Source: Alphaproteobacteria bacterium PA2
Lineage (GTDB): Bacteria > Pseudomonadota > Alphaproteobacteria > Caulobacterales > Caulobacteraceae
Length of the DNA stretch: 64,000 nucleotides
Direction: 5' to 3'
Assembly (NCBI GenBank): GCA_002256425.1
Contig: NKIZ01000001.1
Span: 248,001-312,000, forward strand
In this document: positions 1 through 7,912 of the stretch, piece after piece
Numbering within the stretch: the first letter of the stretch is position 1
How the letters are laid out: each line of letters opens with the position of its first letter
Notes under the pieces: generated by a model
The model's database searches: none
Told to the model about the DNA's origin: nothing
Seen by the model: only the letters and a program-made list of their open reading frames with translations
Position numbers and translations under genes: made by a program

Positions 1-702
1 GAGAAGGTCCTGCTGATCGATTCCGACCCCCAGGGCAATGCGTCCACGGGGCTGGGCGTCGGCCATGCCCAGCGCAAGGTCACCCTCTATGACGTGCTGA
101 TGGGCGACACTCCGATCACGGATGCGGTCATACCCACCACATTGCCGGGTCTGGACCTGATCGCCGCCGACCCTGATCTTTCGGGCGTCGAGCTGGAGCT
201 GGGTCAGGATTCCCGCCGGTCCTACAAGCTTAAGGACGCCATCAACCCCCTAAGGAGTTCAGCCGGTTACAGCTATGTGCTGATCGACTGCCCGCCCTCC
301 CTGAACCTGCTGACGGTCAATGCCATGGCGGCGGCCGATGCGGTCCTGGTGCCCCTGCAGTGCGAGTTCTTCGCCCTGGAGGGCCTGAGCCAGCTGATGC
401 GGACTGTGGACCTGGTGCGGGGCAGCCTCAATCCCGACCTGGAGATCCAGGGCATTGTCCTGACCATGTATGATCGCCGCAACCGGCTGTCCGAGCAGGT
501 GTCGGGGGATGTGCGGACCCATTTCGGCGAGACCGTCTACAAGACCGTCATTCCGCGCAATGTGCGGGTGTCCGAGGCGCCGTCCTTCGGCATGCCGGCT
601 CTGGTCTACGACATGCACTGCGCGGGCAGTCAGGCCTACATCAAACTCGCCAAGGAAGTCGTGAGCCGCGAACGGGATCGTCGCGCCAGGGCCCTGGCCT
701 AG
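1..702 (+). CDS. parA: Chromosome partitioning ATPase ParA (5' truncated by window start)
   Basis: ParA is the ATPase that, with ParB bound at parS, moves the replicated origin. The reading frame is open from base 1, so the N-terminus with the deviant Walker A loop lies outside the window and 233 residues remain. The first codons give IDSDPQGNAS, the Walker A' motif, and VLIDCPPSLN near residue 96 is Walker B. The stretch RNRLSEQV and the PRNVRVSEAPSFGMP segment near the C-terminus are typical of chromosomal Soj/ParA proteins. parB follows after 14 bp, so the two form the usual parAB operon. No parS-like palindrome was found in the first 3 kb. Confidence 0.95.
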   Translation, partial: EKVLLIDSDPQGNASTGLGVGHAQRKVTLYDVLMGDTPITDAVIPTTLPGLDLIAADPDLSGVELELGQDSRRSYKLKDAINPLRSSAGYSYVLIDCPPSLNLLTVNAMAAADAVLVPLQCEFFALEGLSQLMRTVDLVRGSLNPDLEIQGIVLTMYDRRNRLSEQVSGDVRTHFGETVYKTVIPRNVRVSEAPSFGMPALVYDMHCAGSQAYIKLAKEVVSRERDRRARALA

Positions 703-716
703 GGAATTTCAGGAAA

Positions 717-1613
717 ATGGCTGAAAAACGCGGACTTGGCCGGGGACTCTCGGCCCTTCTGGGCGACTCTGAAGAGGCCCCGGCTCAGGCATTGGCCCAG
801 GGCGGCCCTGCGCCGGCGGGCCTGCGGGAAATCCCCATCGAACTGATCCACCGCAAGGATGACCAGCCCCGGTTCCGCTTCGACGAGGCCGAACTGGAAG
901 AACTGGCGGCCTCCCTGCGCAGGACCGGCGTGCTGCAGCCCATTCTGGTGCGGCCCCTCAAGGACATGGACGGCCATTTCCAGATCGTCGCTGGGGAGCG
1001 CCGCTGGCGGGCGGCCCAGAAGGCCGGGCTCCATGTCCTGCCGGCCATTGTCCGGGATCTGGGCGATGTGGAGGTCATGGAAGTGGCCATTGTCGAGAAC
1101 GTCCAGCGTTCCGACCTCAACGCCATCGAAGAAGCCATGGCCTATCACCAGCTGATCGACGGCCTGGGCCGCACCCACGGCGAGGTGGCCGAGGCTGTGG
1201 GCAAGAGCCGGGTCCATGTGGCCAACGCCGTGCGCCTGATCAACCTGCCCGGCGAGGTGCGTGAGCACATACTGGCCGGCCGCCTCAGCGCCGGTCACGG
1301 CCGGGCCCTGCTGGGCGCCCACGATTTCACCAAGATCTCCGCCCTCTCCGAACAGGTCCTGGCCCAGGGACTGTCGGTCCGGGCCACCGAGGCCCTGGTC
1401 CGCAAGACCGAGATGCCGTCCATCGTCAAACCGGGCAAGACCAGGGCCGCGCCCGGGGCTTCGGCCGACATCACCGCTCTGGAAAACGATCTGTCCGACG
1501 TGCTGGGTCTTGATGTCAGCGTCCTCGACCGTGAGGGCGCTGGAGAGGTGAGGATCAGCTACCAGACCCTGGAACAGCTTGACGAAATCTGCCGCCGGCT
1601 GAACCGGCCCTGA
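717..1613 (+). CDS. parB: Chromosome partitioning protein ParB
   Basis: ParB is a CTP-dependent DNA clamp that loads at parS sites and stimulates ParA. The 298-residue protein has the family layout: a short N-terminal ParA-interacting tail (KRGLGRGLSALLGD), the ParB/Srx nucleotide-binding domain from about residue 38 with the arginine patch GERRWRAAQ near residue 93, a helix-turn-helix around residues 155-175 (HGEVAEAVGKSRVHVANAV), and a C-terminal dimerisation domain that ends in LDEICRRLNRP. The ATG follows parA by 14 bp. The length is normal for an alphaproteobacterial ParB. Confidence 0.96.
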   Translation: MAEKRGLGRGLSALLGDSEEAPAQALAQGGPAPAGLREIPIELIHRKDDQPRFRFDEAELEELAASLRRTGVLQPILVRPLKDMDGHFQIVAGERRWRAAQKAGLHVLPAIVRDLGDVEVMEVAIVENVQRSDLNAIEEAMAYHQLIDGLGRTHGEVAEAVGKSRVHVANAVRLINLPGEVREHILAGRLSAGHGRALLGAHDFTKISALSEQVLAQGLSVRATEALVRKTEMPSIVKPGKTRAAPGASADITALENDLSDVLGLDVSVLDREGAGEVRISYQTLEQLDEICRRLNRP

Positions 1614-1708
1614 GCCCGGTCATCCCCGGTTCATCGGAGCTTTTCTATCTGTGGTTGGTCAGGGAGCAAGCCCGCTCGCTGATCCCTCCCCGAAAGGAAA
1701 CCCAGCCC

Positions 1709-1981
1709 ATGACCCTGCCCCGGACGTTTTCCACCCTCGCCATCGCCCTGACCGCTGCCGCCCTGAGTGCCTGCGCCGGTTACGCGGTCGCGGAGATTGA
1801 CCAGCCACACATGCGGACCGCCCTTGCTGACCTGCAGAATGTGCGGGCCGAGCTGGCCATGGCGACCACCAACAAGGGCGGCCATCGCGTTCTCGCCCTG
1901 AAGCATGTGGATGAAGCCATTCGCGAAGTTCGCCTTGGTATCGCCAATGCTGACGGTTACGTGACCCCCAAGCCGCGCTAG
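1709..1981 (+). CDS. Small putative lipoprotein
   Basis: A 90-residue protein. The ATG at 1709 is preferred over an in-frame GTG/ATG further upstream because GAAAGGAAA lies just before it and it places a clean signal peptide at the N-terminus. The signal ends in a lipobox (LSAC, cysteine about residue 23), which suggests lipidation and export. The mature part is mostly predicted helix, with a repeated DLQNVRAEL / VDEAIREVRLG pattern that resembles small helical periplasmic proteins. No family with a known function is recognised. It lies between parB and lolA on the same strand. Confidence 0.7.
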   Translation: MTLPRTFSTLAIALTAAALSACAGYAVAEIDQPHMRTALADLQNVRAELAMATTNKGGHRVLALKHVDEAIREVRLGIANADGYVTPKPR

Positions 1982-2062
1982 AAATGACCCGCCCCCCGCG
2001 CCAGAGACGCAAGTCGACGGTCAAGGGGGGCGCCAGGCGTCCCCGGTCTGAGAAGGAAAGCC

Positions 2063-2701
2063 ATGCTGACCCGTCGATCCCTTGCCCTGGCCCTGGCCGT
2101 GACGCCGTTTCTGGCGTCTTCAGTCCATGCCGCCCGCGCCGCCGTGCTTACCGCAGAGGACCAGGCCTTTGTGGACAAGGCGGCGGCCTATCTGCAGGGG
2201 TTGAAGGAGGCCAGCGGCCGGTTCGTCCAGACTGACGCCCGGGGCAATATGACCCGGGGCGATGTCTATCTGAAGCGCCCGGGCCGGGCCCGGTTCGCCT
2301 ATGACCCGCCATCCGGCATGCTGGTGGTGGCCGACGGGGCCAATGTCTCGGTGGCCAACGCCCAGCTGAAGACCTTTGACAGCTATCCCCTGATGGCTAC
2401 GCCCCTGTCCCTGTTCCTGGCCCGACAGATCCGCCTGGACCGGGGGATCCTGATCACCGAGGTGCGCCGGGCGGCCGACAGCTTCACCATCACCGCCAGG
2501 GATGGCGGCCGGACGGCGGAGGGCAGTATCAGCCTGACCTTTTCCAGCGAGCCCGTCGCCCTGATCGGCTGGACTGTGGCCGACGCCCAGGGCCAGACCA
2601 CCCATATCCAGCTTTCGGGTTTTTCCCCGACCTCGGGTCTGGCGCCGGGCCTCTTCGTCCTGAAAAACCCCCGCGCCGTGCGGCCGGGACAGGCGCGCTA
2701 G
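2063..2701 (+). CDS. lolA: Outer-membrane lipoprotein carrier LolA
   Basis: LolA is the periplasmic chaperone that carries lipoproteins from LolCDE to the outer membrane. The 212-residue protein starts with a Sec signal peptide (about residues 1-27, twin-arginine-like MLTRRSLALAL, cleavage after an Ala-rich stretch). The mature part contains the family signature: LKEASGRFVQTDARG, then GDVYLKRPGRARFAYDPP, then a ligand-binding beta-barrel. The AAGGAAAGCC segment before the ATG supports the start. In many alphaproteobacteria lolA is beside ftsK and xthA; here all three are in the window but separated. Confidence 0.9.
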   Translation: MLTRRSLALALAVTPFLASSVHAARAAVLTAEDQAFVDKAAAYLQGLKEASGRFVQTDARGNMTRGDVYLKRPGRARFAYDPPSGMLVVADGANVSVANAQLKTFDSYPLMATPLSLFLARQIRLDRGILITEVRRAADSFTITARDGGRTAEGSISLTFSSEPVALIGWTVADAQGQTTHIQLSGFSPTSGLAPGLFVLKNPRAVRPGQAR

Positions 2702-2760
2702 GGTTCACCCTCGCCGGAATGTGACAATTGCGTCACACGCAAGATCATAACGCTTTTCCA

Positions 2761-2789
2761 TTGACATTTTTGGGCGTCGTGGCATTAAT
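2761..2789 (+). promoter_or_regulatory. Sigma-70-type promoter of a candidate small RNA
   Basis: TTGACA at 2761-2766 matches the -35 consensus exactly. ATTAAT at 2784-2789 serves as a -10 with a 17-bp spacer. Transcription would start near 2796. There is no open reading frame between this point and a strong terminator at 2872-2905, so the promoter seems to drive a non-coding transcript. Confidence 0.6.
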
Positions 2790-2795
2790 ACAACG

Positions 2796-2905
2796 TATGA
2801 CGTCTGCGAGAGCGGATGGATACCCGGCCGGACTTGATCCCCTCCCGGCCGTGGCATGAGAGCTGACTTTGCGCCCGGACATTCTCCAGTGTCCGGGCGT
2901 TTTTT
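2796..2905 (+). ncRNA. Candidate small RNA with intrinsic terminator
   Basis: About 110 nt bounded by a near-consensus promoter upstream and an intrinsic terminator. The first hairpin pairs CGGCCGG (2825-2831) with CCGGCCG (2845-2851) around a pyrimidine-rich loop containing ATCCCCTC. The second is the terminator: CGCCCGGAC (2872-2880) pairs with GTCCGGGCG (2891-2899), followed by six T residues. The C-rich loop could base-pair with purine-rich ribosome binding sites, as in known trans-acting alphaproteobacterial sRNAs with anti-Shine-Dalgarno loops; this role is inference. I do not recognise it as 6S, SRP, tmRNA or a known riboswitch. Confidence 0.55.
2872..2905 (+). terminator. Rho-independent terminator
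   Basis: A perfect 9-bp GC-rich stem (2872-2880 with 2891-2899), a 10-nt loop and a T6 tract (2900-2905). It ends the candidate small RNA. Confidence 0.85.
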
Positions 2906-2931
2906 CGTTGGGGTTGGCGGTTTCCAGGGCC

Positions 2932-3052
2932 GGTCATCCCGGCGGAGGCGGGATCCAGTTTCATCCATTGTGGCGGCCGGAAAGGCAGCGCCTCGGGCCT
3001 CCCGGAGGCGTCGTGACCTGGGAACTGGACCCCGGCCTCCGCCGGGGTGACC
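2932..3052. repeat. Dispersed intergenic inverted repeat (GGTCATCCCGGCGG type)
   Basis: The left arm starts GGTCATCCCGGCGGAGG (2932-2960) and the right arm ends CCTCCGCCGGGGTGACC (3023-3052); the two are near-perfect reverse complements over about 29 bases. The internal segment is also GC-rich and partly self-complementary. A short related copy is at 7073-7100. Repeats of this kind are common between genes in GC-rich alphaproteobacteria. The remaining stretch, 3053-3206, holds no gene I can support. Confidence 0.75.
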
Positions 3053-3206
3053 AGGGCAGGGTGTCAATTGCGCTGTTACTCAAACTCCACCAGCCAGATC
3101 AGCTCCCCCGGCATGAGCGGGTCCCGAAGGGGCATGGTGAAGCTTCCTTGACGGGGGTCAGACGGGCGTTGATATCGCCCTCTCCACAAGCCAACAGGCC
3201 AGTCCC

Positions 3207-4418
3207 GTGACCGATCCCGCATTTTCGGCTGATCCCGCCCTTCTGGCCCAGGCCCTGGCGGCCCTGGAATCCCGGCGCGATCCCTCCGGCCGGTCCCTGC
3301 CGACCGCCATCCCGGACGCGCCCTGGGAGACGTCGGACATTCTTGGCCTGATGGCCGACCTCCTGCTGCATCAGGCGAGCGACCTCGGTCATGGCGCGGC
3401 CTTCGCCCACATGGATCCGCCGACGCCGGCGGTGAGCTGGGTGACCTCGCTGTGGGCGGCGTCGAGGAACCAGAACCTCCTGCATCCCGCCACGGCCCCG
3501 GCGGGAATCGACCTCGAGGCCCAGGTGATCGCCTGGCTGGCGCCAGCCTTCGGCATGGGCGGCGGGCACATGACTCCCGGGTCCACCCCCGCCAACATCA
3601 CGGCCCTCTGGGCGGCGCGCAAGCTGAAGGGCGTCCGCCGGGTTCTGGCCAGCGCCGCGGCCCATGTTTCCATTCCCAAGGCCGCGGACCTTCTGGGGTT
3701 GGCCTTCGAACCCCTTCCTTGCGACCGTCTGGGCCGGATCCTGACCGACGCCCTGCCGCAGGATCTGTCAGACGCCGCCCTGGTCCTGACCGCAGGCCAT
3801 ACCTCCACCGGCGCCCTTGACGACCTGTCTCTGACGGGCCGGGCTGCCTGGACCCACGTGGATGCGGCCTGGGCTGGCCCCCTGAGGCTGACGAAACGTT
3901 GGGCCGGGGTGCTTGACGGCATTGAAGGTGCGGACTCCGTGGCGGTGTCGGCCCACAAATGGCTGTTCCAGCCCAAGGAATCGGCCCTGGTCCTGTTCCG
4001 GCAGGCGGAAAGGGCCCATGAGGCCCTGTCCTTTGGCGGCGCCTATCTGGCCCGGCCCAATGTGGGCCTGCTGGGGTCCCACGGGGTGACGGCGGCCGGA
4101 AACCTGGCGGCCAGCCTGCTGGCCTTCGGCAGGCAGGGGCTGGAAAGCCGCCTCGGGGACGCCATGGAAAAGGCCGGACGCTTCGCCGCAGCGGTGGAGG
4201 CCAATTCCGCCCTGGAACTGCTCTGCCAGCCGGTGACCGGCGTCGTCGTCTGGCGGCCGCGAAATCCCGACCGGTTTGAGGCCGTTGCGGATCAGCTCCC
4301 GGCGGGGATGTCTTCCCGGACGCGGATTGAGGGCGAACCCTGGTTCCGCAATGTCGCCGCCAACCCCAACCTCGAGATCGAGCCCCTGCTGGGCCTCATT
4401 TCAGGTCTGGAAGCCTAG
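3207..4418 (+). CDS. PLP-dependent decarboxylase, group II (glutamate/aromatic amino acid type)
   Basis: A 403-residue fold-type I PLP enzyme of the group II decarboxylase family. The lysine that holds PLP is in SAHKWLF (K251), and the aspartate that contacts the pyridine nitrogen is in HVDAAWAGP, about 30 residues earlier. GGGHMTPGSTPANITAL is the phosphate-binding region. The substrate cannot be fixed from sequence; aspartate, glutamate, diaminobutyrate and aromatic amino acids all occur in the family. The protein is shorter than the usual 450-500 residues, mainly at the N-terminus. The start is a GTG with no strong ribosome binding site. It runs convergently into the next gene, with stops overlapping by 4 bp. 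Confidence 0.85.
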   Translation: MTDPAFSADPALLAQALAALESRRDPSGRSLPTAIPDAPWETSDILGLMADLLLHQASDLGHGAAFAHMDPPTPAVSWVTSLWAASRNQNLLHPATAPAGIDLEAQVIAWLAPAFGMGGGHMTPGSTPANITALWAARKLKGVRRVLASAAAHVSIPKAADLLGLAFEPLPCDRLGRILTDALPQDLSDAALVLTAGHTSTGALDDLSLTGRAAWTHVDAAWAGPLRLTKRWAGVLDGIEGADSVAVSAHKWLFQPKESALVLFRQAERAHEALSFGGAYLARPNVGLLGSHGVTAAGNLAASLLAFGRQGLESRLGDAMEKAGRFAAAVEANSALELLCQPVTGVVVWRPRNPDRFEAVADQLPAGMSSRTRIEGEPWFRNVAANPNLEIEPLLGLISGLEA

Positions 4419-5197
4419 ACCCTGCCATTGACCAGAAACCCCGTCAGCGCCTCGGCGAAGGCGGCGGTTCCCACCAGACCTGCGTGATCGCCGGGCAGGC
4501 GCAGGGGGGTGCAGGCGGGCATGATGTCGGCCAGGCCCTCCACCGAGCCATTGTCGTGGTCGGCCAGGCCCAGAATGGCCAGGGTGGGGACGGGGATGGC
4601 GGCCAGCTCTTCGCGGGTGGTCGGTGCGAAGGCGGCCAGCACCCCCAGCAGGGCTTCGCGGTTGAGGTTCAGGGCGGCAACCCGCCTGGCTATGGCCTTG
4701 CCCATGACCGGATCGGTGGCGGCTTCCCCGTGGCGCAGGGCGTCTTCGAAGGCCGCAGCCCTGGGGCCGGCCTCCATGATCCCGAAATCCCCCATGCCGC
4801 CGATGACGCAGCGCCGGGGCCGGGCGCCCCGGACCATGACCCGGGCGGCGGTGCGGCCGCCCATGGAATAGCCGGCCAGGTCATAGTCGGTCAGGCCCAG
4901 ATGGGCGATCAGGGCCAGGACATCGGCCGTCATGATGTCGGCGGGCCAGGCGGCGGGGTCTGTGGGGGCGTCGGAGGCGCCATGACCCCGGCAGTCGGGG
5001 GCGATGACCCGGAAACCGGCGTCTGCGAGGCGTCTGGCTATGCCCGGGGCGAACCAGTTGCCCTCGGCGCTGGACATGAAGCCATGCAGCAGGAGGACCG
5101 GGCGACCCTGGCCCAGCTCATGCCAGACCAGGCGGGCGCCGTCGGGGGCGGTGAAGGTGTGGGGCAAGCTGTTGTCTCCGGAGCCCGGGTTCGGCAC
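4415..5197 (-). CDS. Alpha/beta hydrolase
   Basis: A 260-residue alpha/beta hydrolase fold protein. The oxyanion-hole segment is LLLHGFMSS, the nucleophile elbow is GYSMGG (serine), the acid is probably in LGLADHDNGS, and the histidine is in LPGDHAG near the C-terminus. No signal peptide is seen, so it is probably cytoplasmic. The open frame continues upstream through the oppositely oriented acetyltransferase gene, so I place the start at a GTG at 5197 that gives VPNPGSGDNS as N-terminus. Substrate unknown. Confidence 0.85.
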   Translation of the reverse strand: MPNPGSGDNSLPHTFTAPDGARLVWHELGQGRPVLLLHGFMSSAEGNWFAPGIARRLADAGFRVIAPDCRGHGASDAPTDPAAWPADIMTADVLALIAHLGLTDYDLAGYSMGGRTAARVMVRGARPRRCVIGGMGDFGIMEAGPRAAAFEDALRHGEAATDPVMGKAIARRVAALNLNREALLGVLAAFAPTTREELAAIPVPTLAILGLADHDNGSVEGLADIMPACTPLRLPGDHAGLVGTAAFAEALTGFLVNGRV

Positions 5198-5245
5198 AGA
5201 TAAGGGCGTGGTCAAGGCTGGCTGCAATGAAAGGACAGGTCGCCC

Positions 5246-5731
5246 ATGACGATAGCTCTTCGCTCCTATGACGAGAAGGACATGGCGGGCGTCCTTGATC
5301 TCTCCATCCGGGCCTGGGGTCCTGTCTTTCGCAAGCTCCAGGCCGCGGTGCCCGACTATGTCTATGCGGCCTTCTATCCCAGGGGCTGGGAGGACCGGCA
5401 GACCACCGACATCACCTCGATCCTTGTGGAGGAGAAGGAGAATGCCTGGGTCGCCTGTGAGGGCGAAACCCTGCTGGGCTGGGTGGGTATAAGGCTGCAT
5501 CAGGTCGACCAGATGGGCGAGGTCTATATCCTGGCCGTCGATCCCGACCACCAGAGGCGGGGGGTTGCCCGTCTGCTGCTGGACAAGGCCTTCGACCTGA
5601 TGCGGGCGGCGGACATGAAAATCGTCATGGTGGAAACCGGCGATGATCCCGGCCATGCCCCTTCCCGGGCGACCTACGAAAAGGCCGGGTTCGAGCGTTG
5701 GCCGGTGGCGAGGTATTTCCAGAAGCTCTAG
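5246..5731 (+). CDS. GNAT-family N-acetyltransferase
   Basis: A 161-residue Gcn5-related acetyltransferase. The acetyl-CoA pyrophosphate loop is in VDPDHQRRGVARLLL (Q/R-x-x-G-x-A, about residues 94-108), and the C-terminal beta-bulge region reads ATYEKAGFERWPVARY. It could acetylate a small molecule or a protein N-terminus. It is divergent from the alpha/beta hydrolase with a 48-bp gap, so the two promoters must be compact. Confidence 0.88.
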   Translation: MTIALRSYDEKDMAGVLDLSIRAWGPVFRKLQAAVPDYVYAAFYPRGWEDRQTTDITSILVEEKENAWVACEGETLLGWVGIRLHQVDQMGEVYILAVDPDHQRRGVARLLLDKAFDLMRAADMKIVMVETGDDPGHAPSRATYEKAGFERWPVARYFQKL

Positions 5732-5778
5732 AGCGCGCCGCCTTGCTCATCGCCTGACTTCCCGCTCTAAACGGGGGC

Positions 5779-6585
5779 ATGCAGCTTCGACTCGCCACCT
5801 GGAACGTCAATTCTGTCCGCCTGCGGGCCGAGCAGGTTCAGAAATTCGTCGCGGAGAATGCCCCCGACGTTCTCTGCATGCAGGAGATCAAGTGCCAGGA
5901 GGGGGAGTTTCCCCGTCAGGCCTTTGTGGACGCCGGCCTGCCGCATTTGCGGATCGCCGGGCAGAAGGGCTCCCACGGGGTGGCCATAGCCTCGCGCCTG
6001 CCGATCAGCGATGCGCCGGTGCTTGGGGTCTGCCGGGAGGGGCATGCCCGGGTGGTGGGCGCCGTGGTCGAGGGCGTCGAGATCCAGAACTTCTACATTC
6101 CCGCCGGCGGGGATGTGCCCGACCGGGTGGAGAACGCGAAGTTCGACCACAAGCTGGACTTCTTCGAGAAACTGACCGCCGAAATGGCGCGGCGGGACCC
6201 CAAGGCCCCCCTGGCCATTGTCGGGGACCTGAATGTGGCGCCCGGCGAGTTCGATGTCTGGAGCCACAAACAGATGTCGAAGGTGGTCAGCCATACCCCC
6301 ATCGAGATCGCCGCCATGGCGCAGCTGAAGGCGTCGCTCGGTTTCATCGACCTGGTACGGGAGGCCATTCCCGATCCGCAGAAGCTGTTTTCCTGGTGGA
6401 GCTATCGGGCCGCCGACTTCCGCGCCTCGAACCGGGGGTTGAGGCTGGACCATATCTGGATCAGCCCGGGCCTGAGGGATGCGGCCCAGCGCACCGGCAA
6501 GGCCCTTGCCCGGGTGCATGATGATGTGCGGGAATGGGAGCGGCCCAGCGACCACGCCCCGGTGAGCGCCGACTTCGGGCTCTAG
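5779..6585 (+). CDS. xthA: Exodeoxyribonuclease III
   Basis: Exonuclease III / AP endonuclease of base excision repair, 268 residues, the usual size. The metal and catalytic motifs of the endonuclease/exonuclease/phosphatase fold are in order: LATWNVNSVRLR at the N-terminus, MQEIKCQEGEFP (metal-binding Glu), IVGDLNVAPGEFDVW, and PSDHAPVSADF at the C-terminus (Asp-His pair). The start ATG is the first codon that retains the conserved N-terminal strand. A YCII-like gene follows after 12 bp and may be co-transcribed. Confidence 0.95.
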   Translation: MQLRLATWNVNSVRLRAEQVQKFVAENAPDVLCMQEIKCQEGEFPRQAFVDAGLPHLRIAGQKGSHGVAIASRLPISDAPVLGVCREGHARVVGAVVEGVEIQNFYIPAGGDVPDRVENAKFDHKLDFFEKLTAEMARRDPKAPLAIVGDLNVAPGEFDVWSHKQMSKVVSHTPIEIAAMAQLKASLGFIDLVREAIPDPQKLFSWWSYRAADFRASNRGLRLDHIWISPGLRDAAQRTGKALARVHDDVREWERPSDHAPVSADFGL

Positions 6586-6597
6586 GCGAAGGAAGAG

Positions 6598-6960
6598 ATG
6601 AGCATGAAGACCTTCATGGCGATCCTCACCGGATCGGCTGACTCTGCCAAGCACGTCCCATGGGACGCCCTGTCCGATGAGGCCCGCAATGCCCGGGTGG
6701 GCGAGGGCATGGCGGCCTGGCAGGCCTGGATGGGCAAGCACGCTGACCAGGTGGCCGACACCGGCGGGCCCCTGGGGGCGACCCTGCGGGTGAACGAGGA
6801 CGGGATCGCCGAGGCCACGAATTCCATCTCAGGCTATGTGATCGTCCAGGCCGAAAGCCGTGAGGCGGCGGCCAGGATGTTCATCGGCCATCCGCACTTT
6901 TCCATCTTCCCCGGAGACGGGGTGGACATCATGGAAATCGCGCCGATTCCGGGGGCTTGA
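6598..6960 (+). CDS. YCII-related (DGPF-type) protein
   Basis: A 120-residue protein of the YCII/dimeric alpha-beta barrel type: MKTFMAILTG at the start, a central GGPLG...ISGYVIVQAESREAA segment, and a closing HPHFSIFPGDGVDIMEIAPIP typical of these proteins. GAAGGAAGAG precedes the ATG. Function in this family is generally unknown. A related small protein is encoded at 24470-24757. Confidence 0.8.
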   Translation: MSMKTFMAILTGSADSAKHVPWDALSDEARNARVGEGMAAWQAWMGKHADQVADTGGPLGATLRVNEDGIAEATNSISGYVIVQAESREAAARMFIGHPHFSIFPGDGVDIMEIAPIPGA

Positions 6961-6978
6961 GCCCCGGCGTATTCTTTT

Positions 6979-7033
6979 CACCACGAAGGACACCAAGGAC
7001 ACGCCCAGGCTGGTCTTTGTGACCTTTGTGGTG
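6979..7033. repeat. Intergenic inverted repeat (CACCACGAAGGACACC type), possible terminator
   Basis: CACCACGAAGGACACCAAGG (6979-6998) is nearly complementary to the segment 7013-7033 ending CCTTTGTGGTG. The second arm is followed by ATTTTTCTTTCC, so on the + strand it could terminate the YCII-like gene. A short copy of the GGTCATnCCGGCGG repeat follows at 7073-7100. The arms are imperfect. Confidence 0.6.
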
Positions 7034-7113
7034 ATTTTTCTTTCCTGCTCGTGGCGGCCAACAATCTCTCCGGTCATGCCGGCGGAGGCCGGGATGACCG
7101 GTGGGGCGGCCCA

Positions 7114-7800
7114 CTACGGCGCGAGCTTGTAGCCGCCCAGTTCGGTGAGCAGGAGCTTGGCGTTGGCCGGGTCGCTCTCGATCTTCTGACGCAGGCGATA
7201 GACGTGGGTTTCCAGGGTGTGGGTGGTGACCCCGGCGTTATAGCCCCAGACCTCGGCCAGCAGTTCCTCGCGGGAGACCGGCTTTTCCCCGGCCCGGTAG
7301 AGGTACTTCAGTATGTTGGTTTCCTTCTCGGTCAGCCGGATCTTCTTCTGCTGGGCGTCGATCAGCAGCTTGGCCGAGGGGCGGAATTCATAGGCGCCCA
7401 GGTGGAAGACCGCGCCTTCGGAGTGTTCATGACTGCGCAGCTGGGCGCGGATGCGGGCCAGGAGGACCGCCAGCTTGAAGGGCTTGGTCACATAGTCATT
7501 GGCCCCGGCGTCCAGGCCTTGGACCGTATCCTCGTCGGTGTCCGCGGCGGTCAGCATGATGACCGGGCAGGCCACCTGCTGGGCGCGCATCTGGCGGCAG
7601 GCCTCCCGGCCATTGATATCGGGCAGATCCACATCCAGCAGGATCAGGTCGGGACGCAGGCGCACGGCCTCTTCCACGCCGGAAAGGCCGGTGGCGGCCT
7701 GGTGGACATTGAAGTCCTCGGTGGCGGCCAGCTGTTCGGCGATCTCGACGCGCAGATCGTCATTGTCATCGACGACCAGCAATGTCTTACGTTGAGCCAT
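7114..7800 (-). CDS. OmpR/PhoB-family response regulator
   Basis: A 228-residue two-component response regulator. The receiver domain (about 1-120) has the acidic pocket VVDDNDD, the phospho-acceptor aspartate in LILLDVDLPD, the Thr in MLTAAD and the switch lysine in YVTKPFKL. The winged helix DNA-binding domain (about 130-226) ends with ETHVYRLRQKIESDP. I place the start at the ATG at 7800 (MAQRKTLLVVDDND) because the longer open frame upstream overlaps the divergent transpeptidase gene and has no receiver homology. No partner kinase is adjacent, and I cannot assign it to a named pathway. Confidence 0.92.
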   Translation of the reverse strand: MAQRKTLLVVDDNDDLRVEIAEQLAATEDFNVHQAATGLSGVEEAVRLRPDLILLDVDLPDINGREACRQMRAQQVACPVIMLTAADTDEDTVQGLDAGANDYVTKPFKLAVLLARIRAQLRSHEHSEGAVFHLGAYEFRPSAKLLIDAQQKKIRLTEKETNILKYLYRAGEKPVSREELLAEVWGYNAGVTTHTLETHVYRLRQKIESDPANAKLLLTELGGYKLAP

Positions 7801-7912
7801 GGGACGATCCTTGCACCGTTCGGGCGCTGACTGGCGCCTGATTGAGGCCGATTTCCGCACCGAACCTGTGTTCGTGGCGTCGGAAAAGGCCCTTCGGGAG
7901 ATATAGGCCAAA

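Noticed and set aside
3076..3150. Minus-strand frame ending in MPGELIWLVEFE
   Set aside because: It looks like the end of a real protein, but no open frame of useful length continues upstream, so at most it is a gene remnant; too weak to annotate.
5729..5769. TAGAGCG / CGCTCTA inverted repeat between the acetyltransferase and xthA
   Set aside because: Seven-base arms with a 27-bp gap; too weak for a terminator, possibly a decayed dispersed repeat.
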